Of a stretch of 64,000 nt of DNA, positions 40,984 through 49,753 are shown piece by piece; the stretch's first letter is position 1; each line of letters opens with the position of its first letter. The notes under the pieces were generated by a model. The model saw only the letters and a list, made by a program, of their open reading frames with translations, was not told where the DNA came from and did not search any database. Where the stretch lies: contig NZ_MTQN01000011.1 in assembly GCF_001984195.1 (NCBI RefSeq), forward strand, positions 1 to 64,000, given 5' to 3'. This DNA comes from Kribbella sp. ALI-6-A (GTDB taxonomy: Bacteria > Actinomycetota > Actinomycetes > Propionibacteriales > Kribbellaceae). The translations under genes and the position numbers were made by a program.

Positions 40984-41445
40984 ATGACGACTGTCCGTAC
41001 GGCGACCGCGGGTGACCTCGACGGACTGGTCGCGTCGTGCGCCGCACTGTTCGCGGAGGACGCCGGGCAGCGCGATCACCTGCGCAACACCGCCTGGCCC
41101 GCGACGTACGGCGACTCGTGGTGTGCTGGGTTGCTCGCCGATCCGGCCGCCTTGGTGCTGGTGGCAACGAAGGACGACTCCGTGGCCGGCCACCTGATCG
41201 GCAACTTGCTGCCGGTTTCCGAGATGTGGACCGCACCGCGCGCCGAGCTGGTGAGCATGTACGTCCGGCCCGAAGTGCGCGGCGGGGGAGTCGCGGGCCG
41301 GCTGATCGACGGCTTCGTCGGCTGGGCCCGCGAGCGGGGCGCGGCACGGCTCGAGGTGAACGCGTACGCGACCAACGAAACCGCACTGCGGGTCTACGAG
41401 CGGCACGGGTTCCGTCCGCACTCGGTGCTGCTGACCACCGATTGA
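40984..41445 (+). CDS. GNAT-family N-acetyltransferase
   Basis: A 153-residue GNAT protein. The acetyl-CoA loop is in MYVRPEVRGGGVAGRLIDGFVGWARERG (motif A, Q/RxxGxG/A variant) and motif B includes NAYATNETALRVYERHGFRPH. Substrate unknown. ATG 40984 follows GGGAGGGG. Divergent from the ECF41 gene. Confidence 0.9.
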   Translation: MTTVRTATAGDLDGLVASCAALFAEDAGQRDHLRNTAWPATYGDSWCAGLLADPAALVLVATKDDSVAGHLIGNLLPVSEMWTAPRAELVSMYVRPEVRGGGVAGRLIDGFVGWARERGAARLEVNAYATNETALRVYERHGFRPHSVLLTTD

Positions 41446-41488
41446 GAGGCGGCCGGAGCTGTCGGCCGGCGTTGGTAGCGTCTGGGTA

Positions 41489-41893
41489 ATGGACGGACTG
41501 AGTCTTCAGGTCACCTCGGTGACCATCATGGCCCCGGACCCCCGGGCGCTGGCGGAGTTCTACTCGCGGCTGCTCGGGCGGCCGGTGACCACCAGCGAGG
41601 GGCCCCGCGAAGGGCATCCGGCGGCCGACGGCTGGGCGCAGATCCGCGCCGCCGAGGGCAGCGGCGAGGTCACGCTGAACTTCGAGTACGAGGAGCAGTG
41701 GAAACGGCCGCGCTGGCCGGCCGAGCCCGGCGCGCAGAACGCGACGCAGCACCTCGACATCGCGGTCGACGACCTGGACGCGGCCACCCAGTACGCCGTT
41801 GCCCAGGGCGCCGTGCTGCCCGAGTTCCAGCCGCAGGACTCGGTGCGCGTGCTGCTCGACCCGGCCGGCCATCCCTTCTGCCTCTTTGTTTAA
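41489..41893 (+). CDS. VOC-superfamily (glyoxalase-like) protein
   Basis: A 134-residue VOC protein of two beta-alpha-beta-beta-beta modules; QHLDIAVDDLDAA and DPAGHPFCLF are typical, and the His and Asp/Glu positions could bind a metal. Function unknown. TAGCGT lies 7 nt before the ATG, so the mRNA is likely leaderless. The stop is within the end of the convergent Otr(A)-like gene (4-bp overlap). Confidence 0.88.
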   Translation: MDGLSLQVTSVTIMAPDPRALAEFYSRLLGRPVTTSEGPREGHPAADGWAQIRAAEGSGEVTLNFEYEEQWKRPRWPAEPGAQNATQHLDIAVDDLDAATQYAVAQGAVLPEFQPQDSVRVLLDPAGHPFCLFV

Positions 41894-43890
41894 ACCCTTC
41901 TGAGCACGTGCAGCAGATACTCCCGGCGGTTCAGCGGATCGTGATCGGTGCGTTCCCGCCGGGGGACCGCACCGATCACGGGCTGGTACCGCTCGAACGC
42001 CGACTCCAGGACACCTTCACCTCGCGTGAGGGCGGGAAGTTGCTGCTCCAATTGATGGACGGCCGAGGCGGGGATCTCGCCTTCCAGCACGGAGACGTCC
42101 TGGTCGAGCGCCGGCACCCGCGGGATCGCCCGCAGCTTGGCCAGCGCCGCCAGCACTCCGCGGACCGCATCGGTCGGAAGCTCCAGTTGGAACCGGTGCA
42201 TCGGCTCATGCACGGTCGTGCCCGCTCGGCGTAGCGCCGTCGTCAGCACCAACGGGGTCAGCAACCGGAAGTCCCCAGCCGTGCTCGACATGCTCTTGTC
42301 GAAGACCGCGTGCGCGTGGCTTTGCCGAGCCGAGTAGCCCGAGTGGGTCATGACTACGCGGGCGTCGGGAATCTCCCACCCGTACAGACCCTGCCGCAGC
42401 GTCTCGTGCACCGTGTCCTCGACCGCTTTGATGAACGCGAACGGCATCGACCCGAGCTCGACCTCCAGCTCGAACGACACCCCGGCGCCGGGCGCGGCCG
42501 GCTCGACCCGGAGCCCGATCGTGGCCAGGAACGGGTTCGGGTCGACCTTGTTGAACTCCACCGCCGCGCCGATCCCGTCGAGCCGCTCGATGTGGATCGT
42601 CGTGGTCTCGCGGAAGCTCACGTCGAGCCCGTACTCGGTCGCCAGAGTCGTCTGGACGACCTCCTTCTGCACTTCGCCGTACAGCGAGACCGAGGTCTCC
42701 TGGCGCACGTCGTCCTGGCGCAGGTTGATCAGCGGGTCCTGCTCGGCGAGCTGGGAGAGCGCGCTCTGCAGGTTCCCCCGGTCCGACGCGCGGGCCGGTA
42801 CGACGACGGTTTCCAGCGTCGGGGGAGCGAAGAACGCGCTCTCCCGCTTGCTCTCGCAGTCCGCGACCGGACCGGTGGTGAGCTCGTCGCCGATCCGGAC
42901 CTCGGTGAGACCCCAGAGCTGGCCGATCTGACCGGCCGCGACACTGTGGCTCGTGGTCGTCGTCCCGGCGTCGAAGACCCTGATCGCGGTGACCTTCGCC
43001 TCCCGGCCGGCACCGAAACGCACCCGGTCGCGGGTCCGCAGCTCACCGCTGAACATCCGCACGTAGGCGATCTTCTCGCCGGCCGGGCCACGCTCGACCT
43101 TGAACACCGATCCCACGACCGGCGCTTCGCGATCGCCTTCCGGCGCGGGCAGCAGTTCCCGGATCCCCGCGATCAGCGGTTGCGTCCCGGCGCCGGTGAT
43201 CGCCGATCCGAAGTACACTGGATGCACCAGCGCCCCGCGCGTCTGCTCGGCCAGGCCGGCCCACAGCGCGTCGCCGGAGAGCGCGTTCTCGTTCTCCACG
43301 AACGTTTCCAGCCACCGGTCGTCGTGCTCGGCGAGCAACTCGACCAGGCTGAGCCCGAACGCCGGATCACTCACCCCGTACGGCGTGAAGGCCGCGTCGG
43401 GGGTCCCGCGATCGACGGTCGCGCCCATCGCCACGACCGACGGCGAGAGCTTGGCGGCCAGGTCGCACAGCAACGACTCGTGCCGGGCGCCGGCACGGTC
43501 GATCTTGTTGACGAAGATCAGCGTCGGGATCCGCAGCCGCTGCAGCGTGCGCATCAGGATCCGGGTCTGGGCCTGCACGCCCTCGACCGCCGACACCACC
43601 AGCACGGCACCGTCGAGCACGCCGAGCACCCGTTCCACCTCGGCGATGAAATCCGGGTGGCCCGGTGTGTCGATCAGGTTCACGGTGACGTCGCCGAGCG
43701 CGAACGAGACCACGGCCGACTTGATCGTGATCCCGCGCTGCCGCTCGAGCGCGAGCGAGTCGGTCTGGGTACTGCCGTCGTCGACGCTGCCGACCGCGTC
43801 GATGACTCCGGCGGCGTACAGCAGCCGCTCGGTCAGGCTGGTCTTACCGGCGTCGACATGCGCCAGAATCCCCAAGTTCAGTGCTTTCAC
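41890..43890 (-). CDS. otr(A): Tetracycline-resistance ribosomal protection protein, Otr(A)-type
   Basis: A 666-residue EF-G-like GTPase nearly the same length as Otr(A). G1 AHVDAGKTS (residues 10-18), G3 DTPGH with the catalytic His, G4 NKID. The N terminus LNLGILAHVDAGKTSLTERLL closely matches Otr(A)/Tet(M) proteins. It displaces tetracycline from the ribosomal A site. GTG 43890 was chosen from the G1 position. The usual ribosome site is weak and lies in a strong hairpin; a leader ORF precedes it, suggesting drug-induced translation. Whether the protein gives real resistance cannot be told from sequence. Confidence 0.9.
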   Translation of the reverse strand: MKALNLGILAHVDAGKTSLTERLLYAAGVIDAVGSVDDGSTQTDSLALERQRGITIKSAVVSFALGDVTVNLIDTPGHPDFIAEVERVLGVLDGAVLVVSAVEGVQAQTRILMRTLQRLRIPTLIFVNKIDRAGARHESLLCDLAAKLSPSVVAMGATVDRGTPDAAFTPYGVSDPAFGLSLVELLAEHDDRWLETFVENENALSGDALWAGLAEQTRGALVHPVYFGSAITGAGTQPLIAGIRELLPAPEGDREAPVVGSVFKVERGPAGEKIAYVRMFSGELRTRDRVRFGAGREAKVTAIRVFDAGTTTTSHSVAAGQIGQLWGLTEVRIGDELTTGPVADCESKRESAFFAPPTLETVVVPARASDRGNLQSALSQLAEQDPLINLRQDDVRQETSVSLYGEVQKEVVQTTLATEYGLDVSFRETTTIHIERLDGIGAAVEFNKVDPNPFLATIGLRVEPAAPGAGVSFELEVELGSMPFAFIKAVEDTVHETLRQGLYGWEIPDARVVMTHSGYSARQSHAHAVFDKSMSSTAGDFRLLTPLVLTTALRRAGTTVHEPMHRFQLELPTDAVRGVLAALAKLRAIPRVPALDQDVSVLEGEIPASAVHQLEQQLPALTRGEGVLESAFERYQPVIGAVPRRERTDHDPLNRREYLLHVLRRV

Positions 43891-43954
43891 GCAGCTTCAT
43901 GTCCCTTGTACAGGTGTGGATGCGGAACGAGGTGGACATGAAGCGAGGTCGCAT
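43844..43954 (-). CDS. Leader ORF upstream of Otr(A)-like gene
   Basis: A 36-codon frame from ATG 43954, beginning MRPRFMSTSFRIH, with a strong AAGGAG site 7 nt upstream. It runs over the otr(A) start and ends at TAA 43846-43844, overlapping it by 47 bases in another frame. Its first codons coincide with the 5' arm of an 11-bp hairpin. This fits a regulatory leader peptide. It might instead be a chance frame. Confidence 0.55.
   Translation of the reverse strand: MRPRFMSTSFRIHTCTRDMKLRESTELGDSGACRRR
43894..43944 (-). promoter_or_regulatory. Hairpin that can mask the otr(A) ribosome site
   Basis: On the plus strand, GCTTCATGTCC (43894-43904) and GGACATGAAGC (43934-43944) are a perfect 11-bp inverted repeat with 29 bases between. 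In the minus-strand mRNA the 5' arm lies within the leader ORF and the 3' arm ends 3 nt before the GTG at 43890, covering the only purine-rich ribosome site there. Confidence 0.65.
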
Positions 43955-44040
43955 CTCGGCGCTCCTTTGCTGCGGGACAGGTCGCTACGAGTAGAACAAG
44001 CCCTGATCCGGGCGGCAAACCCTTTTCCGACGGATCGGGG

Positions 44041-44946
44041 TCACCCGGCGCTGCCCGCCCGATCCCGCTCGTAGGCCGCCACCGCCGGCTTCAGCACCTG
44101 CTCACACCATTCGGCGAAGCAGGTCGTCGCCGACCGCGGGACCCGCTGCGCGCTGTCGTAGACCCGCTGCTCGTTCTGCGCTCTGGCCATCGCGATCAGG
44201 CCGTCGGCCGAGGCGGCACTGACCCCGTGAGCGGTCAACGCGGCCTTGTACTGCTCGGCGTCGGCCGGCTGGAAACGCACCGGCCGGCCGAGAACCTCGG
44301 ACATCACCTCCGCCATCTGGTCGAGCGTCAACTCGTCCGGGCCGATCACCGGCACGTCGCGCCGACCGCTCCAGGAGTCGTCGAGCAGGAGCTCGGCCGC
44401 CACCGCCGCGATGTCCGCGGTCGCGATGGTCCGCAGCGGACGATCGCCGTCCATCGGGAGGGTGAACATGCCGTGCTCGGCGATGAAGGCTGTCGCGTTG
44501 AGGAAGTTCTCCAGGAAGTAGGGCGCGCAGAGCGTTCGCTGGTCGACGCCAGTGGCCGCGATGACGTCGTCGGCGGCCAAGGCTGCCGTCAGGTGCCCGG
44601 CGTCGTGCGCGATCCCGCGGCCCAGCGTCGACACGTTGACCACCCGGCGTACGCCGGTGGTGCGGAACGCCGTGGCCGCGGCGCGGGCGAAGGTCAGGTA
44701 GTACTCGTCGAGGTCGGCGGCCTGCGCGTTCGGGGGAACGAGCCAGAACACGCTCTCCGCGCCGGAACACGCCTCGGCCAGCACGTCAGGATCTTCGTGC
44801 GAGCCCTGCACGACCTCGGCCTTCGCCCGGACGGCGGCCGGCAGGCGATCCGGATCGCGGGCCAGGAGGCGGAGCTCGGCGACCCCGAGCAGGCGGTCGA
44901 CGACAGTACGGCCGATCTGGCCGGTGGGAGTGGTGATGGTGATCAT
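44041..44946 (-). CDS. NmrA-family NAD(P)-binding protein
   Basis: A 301-residue NmrA/NAD(P)H-binding SDR-like protein. The nucleotide motif is TTPTGQIG at the N terminus, with a Rossmann-type LLARDP strand and a missing classical YxxxK triad, as usual in this family. Members are regulators or quinone reductases (QOR2-like). It is divergent from a LysR gene, which probably controls it. ATG 44946. Confidence 0.87.
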   Translation of the reverse strand: MITITTPTGQIGRTVVDRLLGVAELRLLARDPDRLPAAVRAKAEVVQGSHEDPDVLAEACSGAESVFWLVPPNAQAADLDEYYLTFARAAATAFRTTGVRRVVNVSTLGRGIAHDAGHLTAALAADDVIAATGVDQRTLCAPYFLENFLNATAFIAEHGMFTLPMDGDRPLRTIATADIAAVAAELLLDDSWSGRRDVPVIGPDELTLDQMAEVMSEVLGRPVRFQPADAEQYKAALTAHGVSAASADGLIAMARAQNEQRVYDSAQRVPRSATTCFAEWCEQVLKPAVAAYERDRAGSAG

Positions 44947-44996
44947 GTGATCGATCCTGGTGGCGGCCGGGAGAAAGCTGAAGGATCGTTCCGGAC

Positions 44997-45920
44997 GTGG
45001 TTGTTACCCTCAGAGCAACACCGCGGAGGAGGTCGGTCATCGAGTCCCAGGCGCTGCGCTACTTCGTTGCCGTCGGCGAGGAACTGAACTTCACACGCGC
45101 CGCGGAACGACTCGGCATCTCCGCTCCGCCGTTGTCGCGGGCGATCCGCAAACTGGAGTCCGAGCTCGGGGTCACGCTGTTCGAGCGGACCACGCACAGC
45201 GTCGTACTGACTGCTGCTGGATCAGTGCTGCTCGAGGACGCACGGATCGCGCTCTCTGCTCTGGACGCCGCCGGACGGAGGGCGCGCCGCGCCGCGAGTG
45301 CCGAGCCGAAGCTGGTCCTGGCCGTCAAGCCCGACAGCGACGCCGGGCTGCTCGAGTCGATCCTCGCTGCCTTCGCGACCGAAGCGGCGGCGTTGCCCGT
45401 CGAGGTCCTGCTGTGCGGCTGGGGCGAACAGGCCGGACTCGTCCGCGACGGGCATGCCGACGCGGCGCTGATTCCCGAGCCGTTCGACAGCACCGGATTG
45501 GACTTTGAAACGATCACCACCGAGTCCCGCGTCGCCGCCCTCGCGACGTCCCACCCACTGGCCGACGAGGGCCGGGCATCCCACTTACTGGCTGACGATC
45601 GCCGAGGCGAGATCAGCATGTCCGACCTCGGGCTTCCAGCCGATCCGGTGCGGTTGCAGGAGCACCTCGACCAGCTCATCGCCAGGCACGGGGTGCGGGA
45701 TCTGCCGCAGCTGCTGAAGCTGGTCGAGCTCCGCGAACTGGTCACGCTCGTACCGGCGTCGGTGGCCGACCGCTATCCCCGCTCAGGTGTCGTGTACCGC
45801 CCGGTGCGCGACGCACCACCCGCGAAACTGGCGATCGCCTGGCCGCAACAATCCCGCTCGACAGCCACCGCGGCCCTCGTCCGCGCCGCCACCTCGACCG
45901 GCCGGAGAGCCGATGACTGA
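44997..45920 (+). CDS. LysR-family regulator, start codon uncertain
   Basis: An LTTR of about 293-307 residues with the HTH block ALRYFVAVGEELNFTRAAERLGISAPPLSRAIRKLE and a C-terminal effector domain. The last canonical start is GTG 44997, but its N-terminal 14 residues are not family-like. The residue before ESQALRYF is at the usual Met position and is encoded by ATC at 45039, which follows GGAGGAGG (45025-45032) with 6-nt spacing; the -10 box TACCCT (45005-45010) lies between the two. It probably controls the divergent NmrA gene. Its stop overlaps the phosphotransferase start. Confidence 0.9.
   Translation: MVVTLRATPRRRSVIESQALRYFVAVGEELNFTRAAERLGISAPPLSRAIRKLESELGVTLFERTTHSVVLTAAGSVLLEDARIALSALDAAGRRARRAASAEPKLVLAVKPDSDAGLLESILAAFATEAAALPVEVLLCGWGEQAGLVRDGHADAALIPEPFDSTGLDFETITTESRVAALATSHPLADEGRASHLLADDRRGEISMSDLGLPADPVRLQEHLDQLIARHGVRDLPQLLKLVELRELVTLVPASVADRYPRSGVVYRPVRDAPPAKLAIAWPQQSRSTATAALVRAATSTGRRADD
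45000..45032 (+). promoter_or_regulatory. Promoter, LysR-type site and ribosome site of LysR gene
   Basis: GTTG (45000-45003) and CAAC (45016-45019) form a LysR-style inverted site around the -10 box TACCCT (45005-45010). GGAGGAGG (45025-45032) is a strong ribosome site six bases before ATC 45039. Confidence 0.5.
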
Positions 45921-46851
45921 CCCGAAGACCGAAGAGCTGCGCACCGCCCACGACGTACTGGCCGAGTGGTACGCCGAGAACCTCGACGGAGTGCTTGACC
46001 GCACACCTACGTCTATCTTCTGGCGCGGAGGCTTCCGCTTGATTGAGCCGGACGCGTTGATCGGGCCGGTCGCGGCCAGCGAGCCTGTGCAGGGGTTCGT
46101 CGGGAACGAGACCTTTCGGGTTCGGACGGTCGCGGGGGAGACGTACTACGTCAAGTCCGGGCCGGGTCTGACTGCTGAAGCGCGGGCTTGCTCGCTGGCT
46201 GCTGAGGCGGGAGTGCTCGCGCCGGAGATTGTTGCTGTGGGCACCAACGGATCGGTGGAGTACCTGGTTCAGCGTGCCGTCGCCGGGGGAGAGGTCAGCC
46301 TGTCCGACACCGGGGTGCTCACGAGTGTCGGGGTCGAGCTCGTGAAGTTGCATCGGGTTCGTGGCGATGGTTTCGGTTTGCTGAGTGGAGCGCTGCGTCC
46401 GACCTGGACGGAGCTGCTGATGGATCAGGTCGGCTCGCTGGACGGACTCGTCGACGCCGGGTTGCTGCCGGCGGATCACCGCGAGCGGCTGGTAGAACTC
46501 GTCGCGGCCCGGACGCCCGAACCCGAGGAGCCGGTGCTGCTGCACGGCGATCTTCATCCCCGCCACGTCTACGCCGCCGGCGGCGTACTGACCGGGATCA
46601 TCGACTGGGGCGACGCCTTGTACGGCGATCCGCTGTTCGATCTCGCACGGTTCTCGATCGCCGGCGCCGGCGCGACGTCCGCCGTACTGGACGGGTACGG
46701 GCTCGCGCTGACTCCCGAGCTGGAGCAGACGTTCGCGCTGTACCGGGCCGTGTGGTCGGCGGTGGCGCTCCGGGCAGAGCTCGACGCGGGCGGCGACTGG
46801 TTCCAGCCGCATCTGGACCGGATCGCGGGGGAGTTGGCGCGGCTCAGCTGA
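45913..46851 (+). CDS. Phosphotransferase (APH/choline kinase-like)
   Basis: A 312-residue kinase-fold protein of the aminoglycoside phosphotransferase family. The catalytic loop LLHGDLHPRHV and the metal-binding IDWGD are present, plus an ATP-lysine in YYVKSG. Substrate unknown: antibiotics, sugars or small alcohols are all possible. ATG 45913 is in the end of the LysR gene (8-bp overlap), suggesting coupling. Convergent with the UMP kinase paralogue, overlapping it by 8 bp. Confidence 0.87.
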   Translation: MTDPKTEELRTAHDVLAEWYAENLDGVLDRTPTSIFWRGGFRLIEPDALIGPVAASEPVQGFVGNETFRVRTVAGETYYVKSGPGLTAEARACSLAAEAGVLAPEIVAVGTNGSVEYLVQRAVAGGEVSLSDTGVLTSVGVELVKLHRVRGDGFGLLSGALRPTWTELLMDQVGSLDGLVDAGLLPADHRERLVELVAARTPEPEEPVLLHGDLHPRHVYAAGGVLTGIIDWGDALYGDPLFDLARFSIAGAGATSAVLDGYGLALTPELEQTFALYRAVWSAVALRAELDAGGDWFQPHLDRIAGELARLS

Positions 46852-47551
46852 CCAGCGTGCCGATGTGCTCGCCGCGGCAGATCGCGGCCGCCGCACCAGG
46901 CGTGTCGATGTCGAACACGTGCAGCGGGAGCTGGTGATCGCGGGCCAGGATGAACGCCGACTGGTCCATCACCCGCAAGTCCCGGTCGATCACCTCCTGA
47001 TAGCCGAGCCGGTCGAACCGGCGCGCGGTCGGCACCTTGTTCGGATCGGCGTCGAAGATGCCGTCGGCCCGGTTCTTGGCGACCAGCAGCGCGTCCGCCC
47101 CGAGCTCGACCGCGCGCTGCACCGACGGGTAGTCGGTGGTGGTGAACGGCTGCCCGTTTCCGCAGCCGAGCAGCACGATCGCGCCCTTCTCCAGGTGCCG
47201 GATCGCGCGCAGGCGGATGTACGGCTCGGCCAGGTTGTTGATCGGGATCGCCGTCATCAGCCGTACGTCGACGTCGCCGAGCGCCGCGATCCGTCCGCGC
47301 AGCAGCACGGCGTTGATCACCGTGCCGAGCATGCCGATGTTGTCCGCCTCGACCCGGTCGATGCCCCAGTCCTCGGCCCGGTTGCCCCGGAACACGTTGC
47401 CGCCGCCCACGACCACCGCCACCTGGACACCGGTCGCACGCGCCGCGAGCACCTCGGTCGCCAGATGCGTCAGCCGCTCACTGCTGAAGCCGAACTCCGC
47501 CTCCCCGGCGATCGCCTGCCCCGACAACTTCAACACCAGACGCTCGTACAC
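46844..47551 (-). CDS. UMP kinase paralogue (PyrH-like)
   Basis: A 235-residue amino-acid-kinase-fold protein very like PyrH: LVLKLSGQAIAG at the N terminus, VVVGGGNVFRG, and DADPNKVPTA near the C terminus. The usual bacterial pyrH gene lies in the tsf-pyrH-frr region, so this isolated copy is probably a second paralogue, perhaps changed in substrate or regulation. The UMP-kinase signature positions look intact. ATG 47551; a GAGAGA-rich site precedes it. Confidence 0.87.
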   Translation of the reverse strand: MYERLVLKLSGQAIAGEAEFGFSSERLTHLATEVLAARATGVQVAVVVGGGNVFRGNRAEDWGIDRVEADNIGMLGTVINAVLLRGRIAALGDVDVRLMTAIPINNLAEPYIRLRAIRHLEKGAIVLLGCGNGQPFTTTDYPSVQRAVELGADALLVAKNRADGIFDADPNKVPTARRFDRLGYQEVIDRDLRVMDQSAFILARDHQLPLHVFDIDTPGAAAAICRGEHIGTLVS

Positions 47552-47638
47552 GGATCTCTCCTCGACGTCGTGAGCAGGCCGTCTTGCATTCCATCACATT
47601 TGACGGGGCCGACCGACCGCTCACCGATCGAGGACGTG

Positions 47639-47848
47639 TCAGGCGTTCCCGTTGAGCATGGCGGCGGTCAGGACGTTGCCGGCGACGCCCCAGCCTCCGT
47701 CGGCGACCTCGTCGATCAGGACGACGGTGGTGGGGCGTGCCCGCTCGCCGTAGATCTCCGCGTACAGGTCGGTGGTGCGCTCGACGATCTTCTGCTTGTC
47801 CTCAGCGGTGAGGGTGCCCGCGGGAACCTTGAAGTTGGCGAAAGGCAT
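47639..47848 (-). CDS. 4-Oxalocrotonate tautomerase family protein
   Basis: A 69-residue tautomerase. Pro2 (MPFANFKVP), the catalytic base after Met removal, is present, and the length is right for a single-domain 4-OT. Such enzymes act on keto-enol substrates in aromatic catabolism. It follows the SDR gene on the same strand by 90 bases, so both may be controlled by the XRE regulator. ATG 47848 with GAGGAG upstream. Confidence 0.9.
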   Translation of the reverse strand: MPFANFKVPAGTLTAEDKQKIVERTTDLYAEIYGERARPTTVVLIDEVADGGWGVAGNVLTAAMLNGNA

Positions 47849-47938
47849 GAGTGTTCTCCTCGAGTGGGTTCGTCGGTGATACGGAGGACGTGTCCCAGCC
47901 GTTGCCGGCGGGGTCAGATGCTGCTCAGGGCGGCGGGG

Positions 47939-48694
47939 TCACACCATGCCACCGTTGGCCCGCAGGACCTGGCCGTTCACCCAGTGCCCTGCCGGGCTGG
48001 TGAGGAAGGCGGCCACCTGGGCGATGTCTTCCGGCGTGCCCAGCCGCTCCAGAGGCGGGGTGTTGGCGAGCCGGCCGATCTGCTCGGGCGTCTTGCCTTC
48101 GAGGAACAGGTCCGTGGCTGTCGGGCCGGGCGCGATGGTGTTCACGGTGATGTCCCGCGCGCGCAGCTCGCGGGCGAGAATCAGCGTGATCGACTCGATG
48201 GCAGCCTTGCTCGCCACGTACGCGCCGTACCCGGGGAACTGGGTACCGACCACGGAGGTCGAGAACCCGACGAACGAGCCGCCCGCGCGCAGTCGCCGGG
48301 CCGCCTGCTGGGCGACGACGAACGTGCCGCGGGTGTTGGTGCGGTGCACCGCGTCGAGCACCGCCAGATCGAGGTCGGCGATGGGTGACAGAGCGAGCCG
48401 ACCGGCGCAGTTCACCACGACGTCCACACCGCCGAACTCTTGCTCCGCCCGGTCGAACAAGGCAGCGACTGCGTGCTCGTCGGCGACGTCGGCCTGCGTG
48501 GAGATCGCCCGCCCGCCGGCGGCAGTGATCGCTGCCACCGTGTCCTCGGCGGCAGCGACGTCGCGGGCGTAGTTCACCACGACGGCAAGGTCGTCCCGGG
48601 CGAGCTCGAGGGATACCGCCCGGCCGATGCCGCGGGATCCGCCGGTGACGACGGCAACCCGTACGGCTGTCGGGGTCGGTTGGTTCGTAGTCAT
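47939..48694 (-). CDS. Short-chain dehydrogenase/reductase
   Basis: A 251-residue SDR. Cofactor motif TGGSRGIG, NCAG, and the Tyr/Lys pair in YVASK, with Ser in GFSTS. The ARD after the second strand suggests NADPH preference. Divergent from an XRE regulator across a palindromic operator. ATG 48694 chosen from the fold start; a longer frame reads through the operator. Likely co-transcribed with the tautomerase downstream. Confidence 0.9.
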   Translation of the reverse strand: MTTNQPTPTAVRVAVVTGGSRGIGRAVSLELARDDLAVVVNYARDVAAAEDTVAAITAAGGRAISTQADVADEHAVAALFDRAEQEFGGVDVVVNCAGRLALSPIADLDLAVLDAVHRTNTRGTFVVAQQAARRLRAGGSFVGFSTSVVGTQFPGYGAYVASKAAIESITLILARELRARDITVNTIAPGPTATDLFLEGKTPEQIGRLANTPPLERLGTPEDIAQVAAFLTSPAGHWVNGQVLRANGGMV

Positions 48695-48728
48695 GTCGTC
48701 CACGATGCTCGGCACAGGTGGCCGGAAC

Positions 48729-48747
48729 CAGGGGATGACATCCCCTG
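48729..48747. promoter_or_regulatory. Palindromic operator between SDR and XRE genes
   Basis: CAGGGGATGACATCCCCTG at 48729-48747 is a perfect 8-bp inverted repeat with a 3-bp centre, midway between the divergent genes. Confidence 0.7.
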
Positions 48748-48782
48748 TGTCCAGTGGCCCTGGCGACCGCAGAATGGCAGGC

Positions 48783-49649
48783 ATGGGTTCTGTGAAATAC
48801 GCCGAGCTCGGTGCATTCCTGCGCTCGCGGCGTGAACGCATCCGCCCGGCGGACGTGGGACTGCTCCACGGCCCCCGCCGCCGGGTTCCTGGCCTGCGCC
48901 GCGACGAGGTCGCACAACTCGCCGGCGCTTCGGTGGACTACTACAACGAACTCGAACGCGGGGCAGGATCTCAGCCCTCCGAGCAGATGATCGCCGCGTT
49001 GGCGAGAGCACTGCGTCTGACTGCTGACGAGCGCGACTACCTCTACCATCTGGCCGACCGCCCGGTGCCCGCGCACGGCGGACCGGCCTCGCACGTCCAC
49101 CCCGGCATGCTCGACCTGCTCGCCCGGCTGACATCGACACCGGCACAGGTCATCACCGACCTGCACGTCACCCTCGTACAGAATCCACTGGCGGTGGCGC
49201 TGCTCGGGGATCACTCCGGCTTCCGGGGCGCGCGGGCCAGCTTCGTCCATCGGTGGTTCACCGACCCCGACGCCCGGCAGCTGTATCCCGAAACCGACCA
49301 CGACGACCAGTCCCGGGCCTTCGTGGCCGACCTGCGGGCGGCTGCCGCGAGACGAGGTGGCAAGGACACCGAGGCCGGCTCGATGATCAGCTCGCTGCTC
49401 GACACCTCCACGGAATTCGCTGCGCTGTGGGCCGACCACGACGTGGCATTCCGGCGCGGCGACCGCAAACGCCTCAACCACCCCACCCTTGGCCTGATCG
49501 AGGTCAACTGTCTGCACCTGTTCAGCGAGGACGGTCGACAGCGGCTGCTCTGGTTCACTCCCGCGGTCGGTACCGACAGTGCCGACCTCCTCGACCTGCT
49601 GTCCGTCCTTGGCACCGAGCAAGTCGCGTCACGACTGCCCGATCTGTGA
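48783..49649 (+). CDS. XRE-family regulator with MmyB-like ligand-binding domain
   Basis: A 288-residue regulator. The HTH (about 5-75: LGAFLRSRRERIRPADVGLLHGPRRRVPGLRRDEVAQLAGAS) is followed by an MmyB-like PAS-type domain that binds fatty acids or other small ligands in relatives. It is typically divergent from an SDR in actinobacteria and represses it. ATG 48783 or 48774; no strong ribosome site. Operator at 48729-48747. Confidence 0.9.
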   Translation: MGSVKYAELGAFLRSRRERIRPADVGLLHGPRRRVPGLRRDEVAQLAGASVDYYNELERGAGSQPSEQMIAALARALRLTADERDYLYHLADRPVPAHGGPASHVHPGMLDLLARLTSTPAQVITDLHVTLVQNPLAVALLGDHSGFRGARASFVHRWFTDPDARQLYPETDHDDQSRAFVADLRAAAARRGGKDTEAGSMISSLLDTSTEFAALWADHDVAFRRGDRKRLNHPTLGLIEVNCLHLFSEDGRQRLLWFTPAVGTDSADLLDLLSVLGTEQVASRLPDL

Positions 49650-49753
49650 GGCGCATGGTTGCGGATTGGAGGGACCGTCGCGAAGTACCGCCTCCCGCGC
49701 TGCTCGGCTGAGTGGACCGATCGCCCAGCAATCTGCCCGGCGACTCCGACCGG

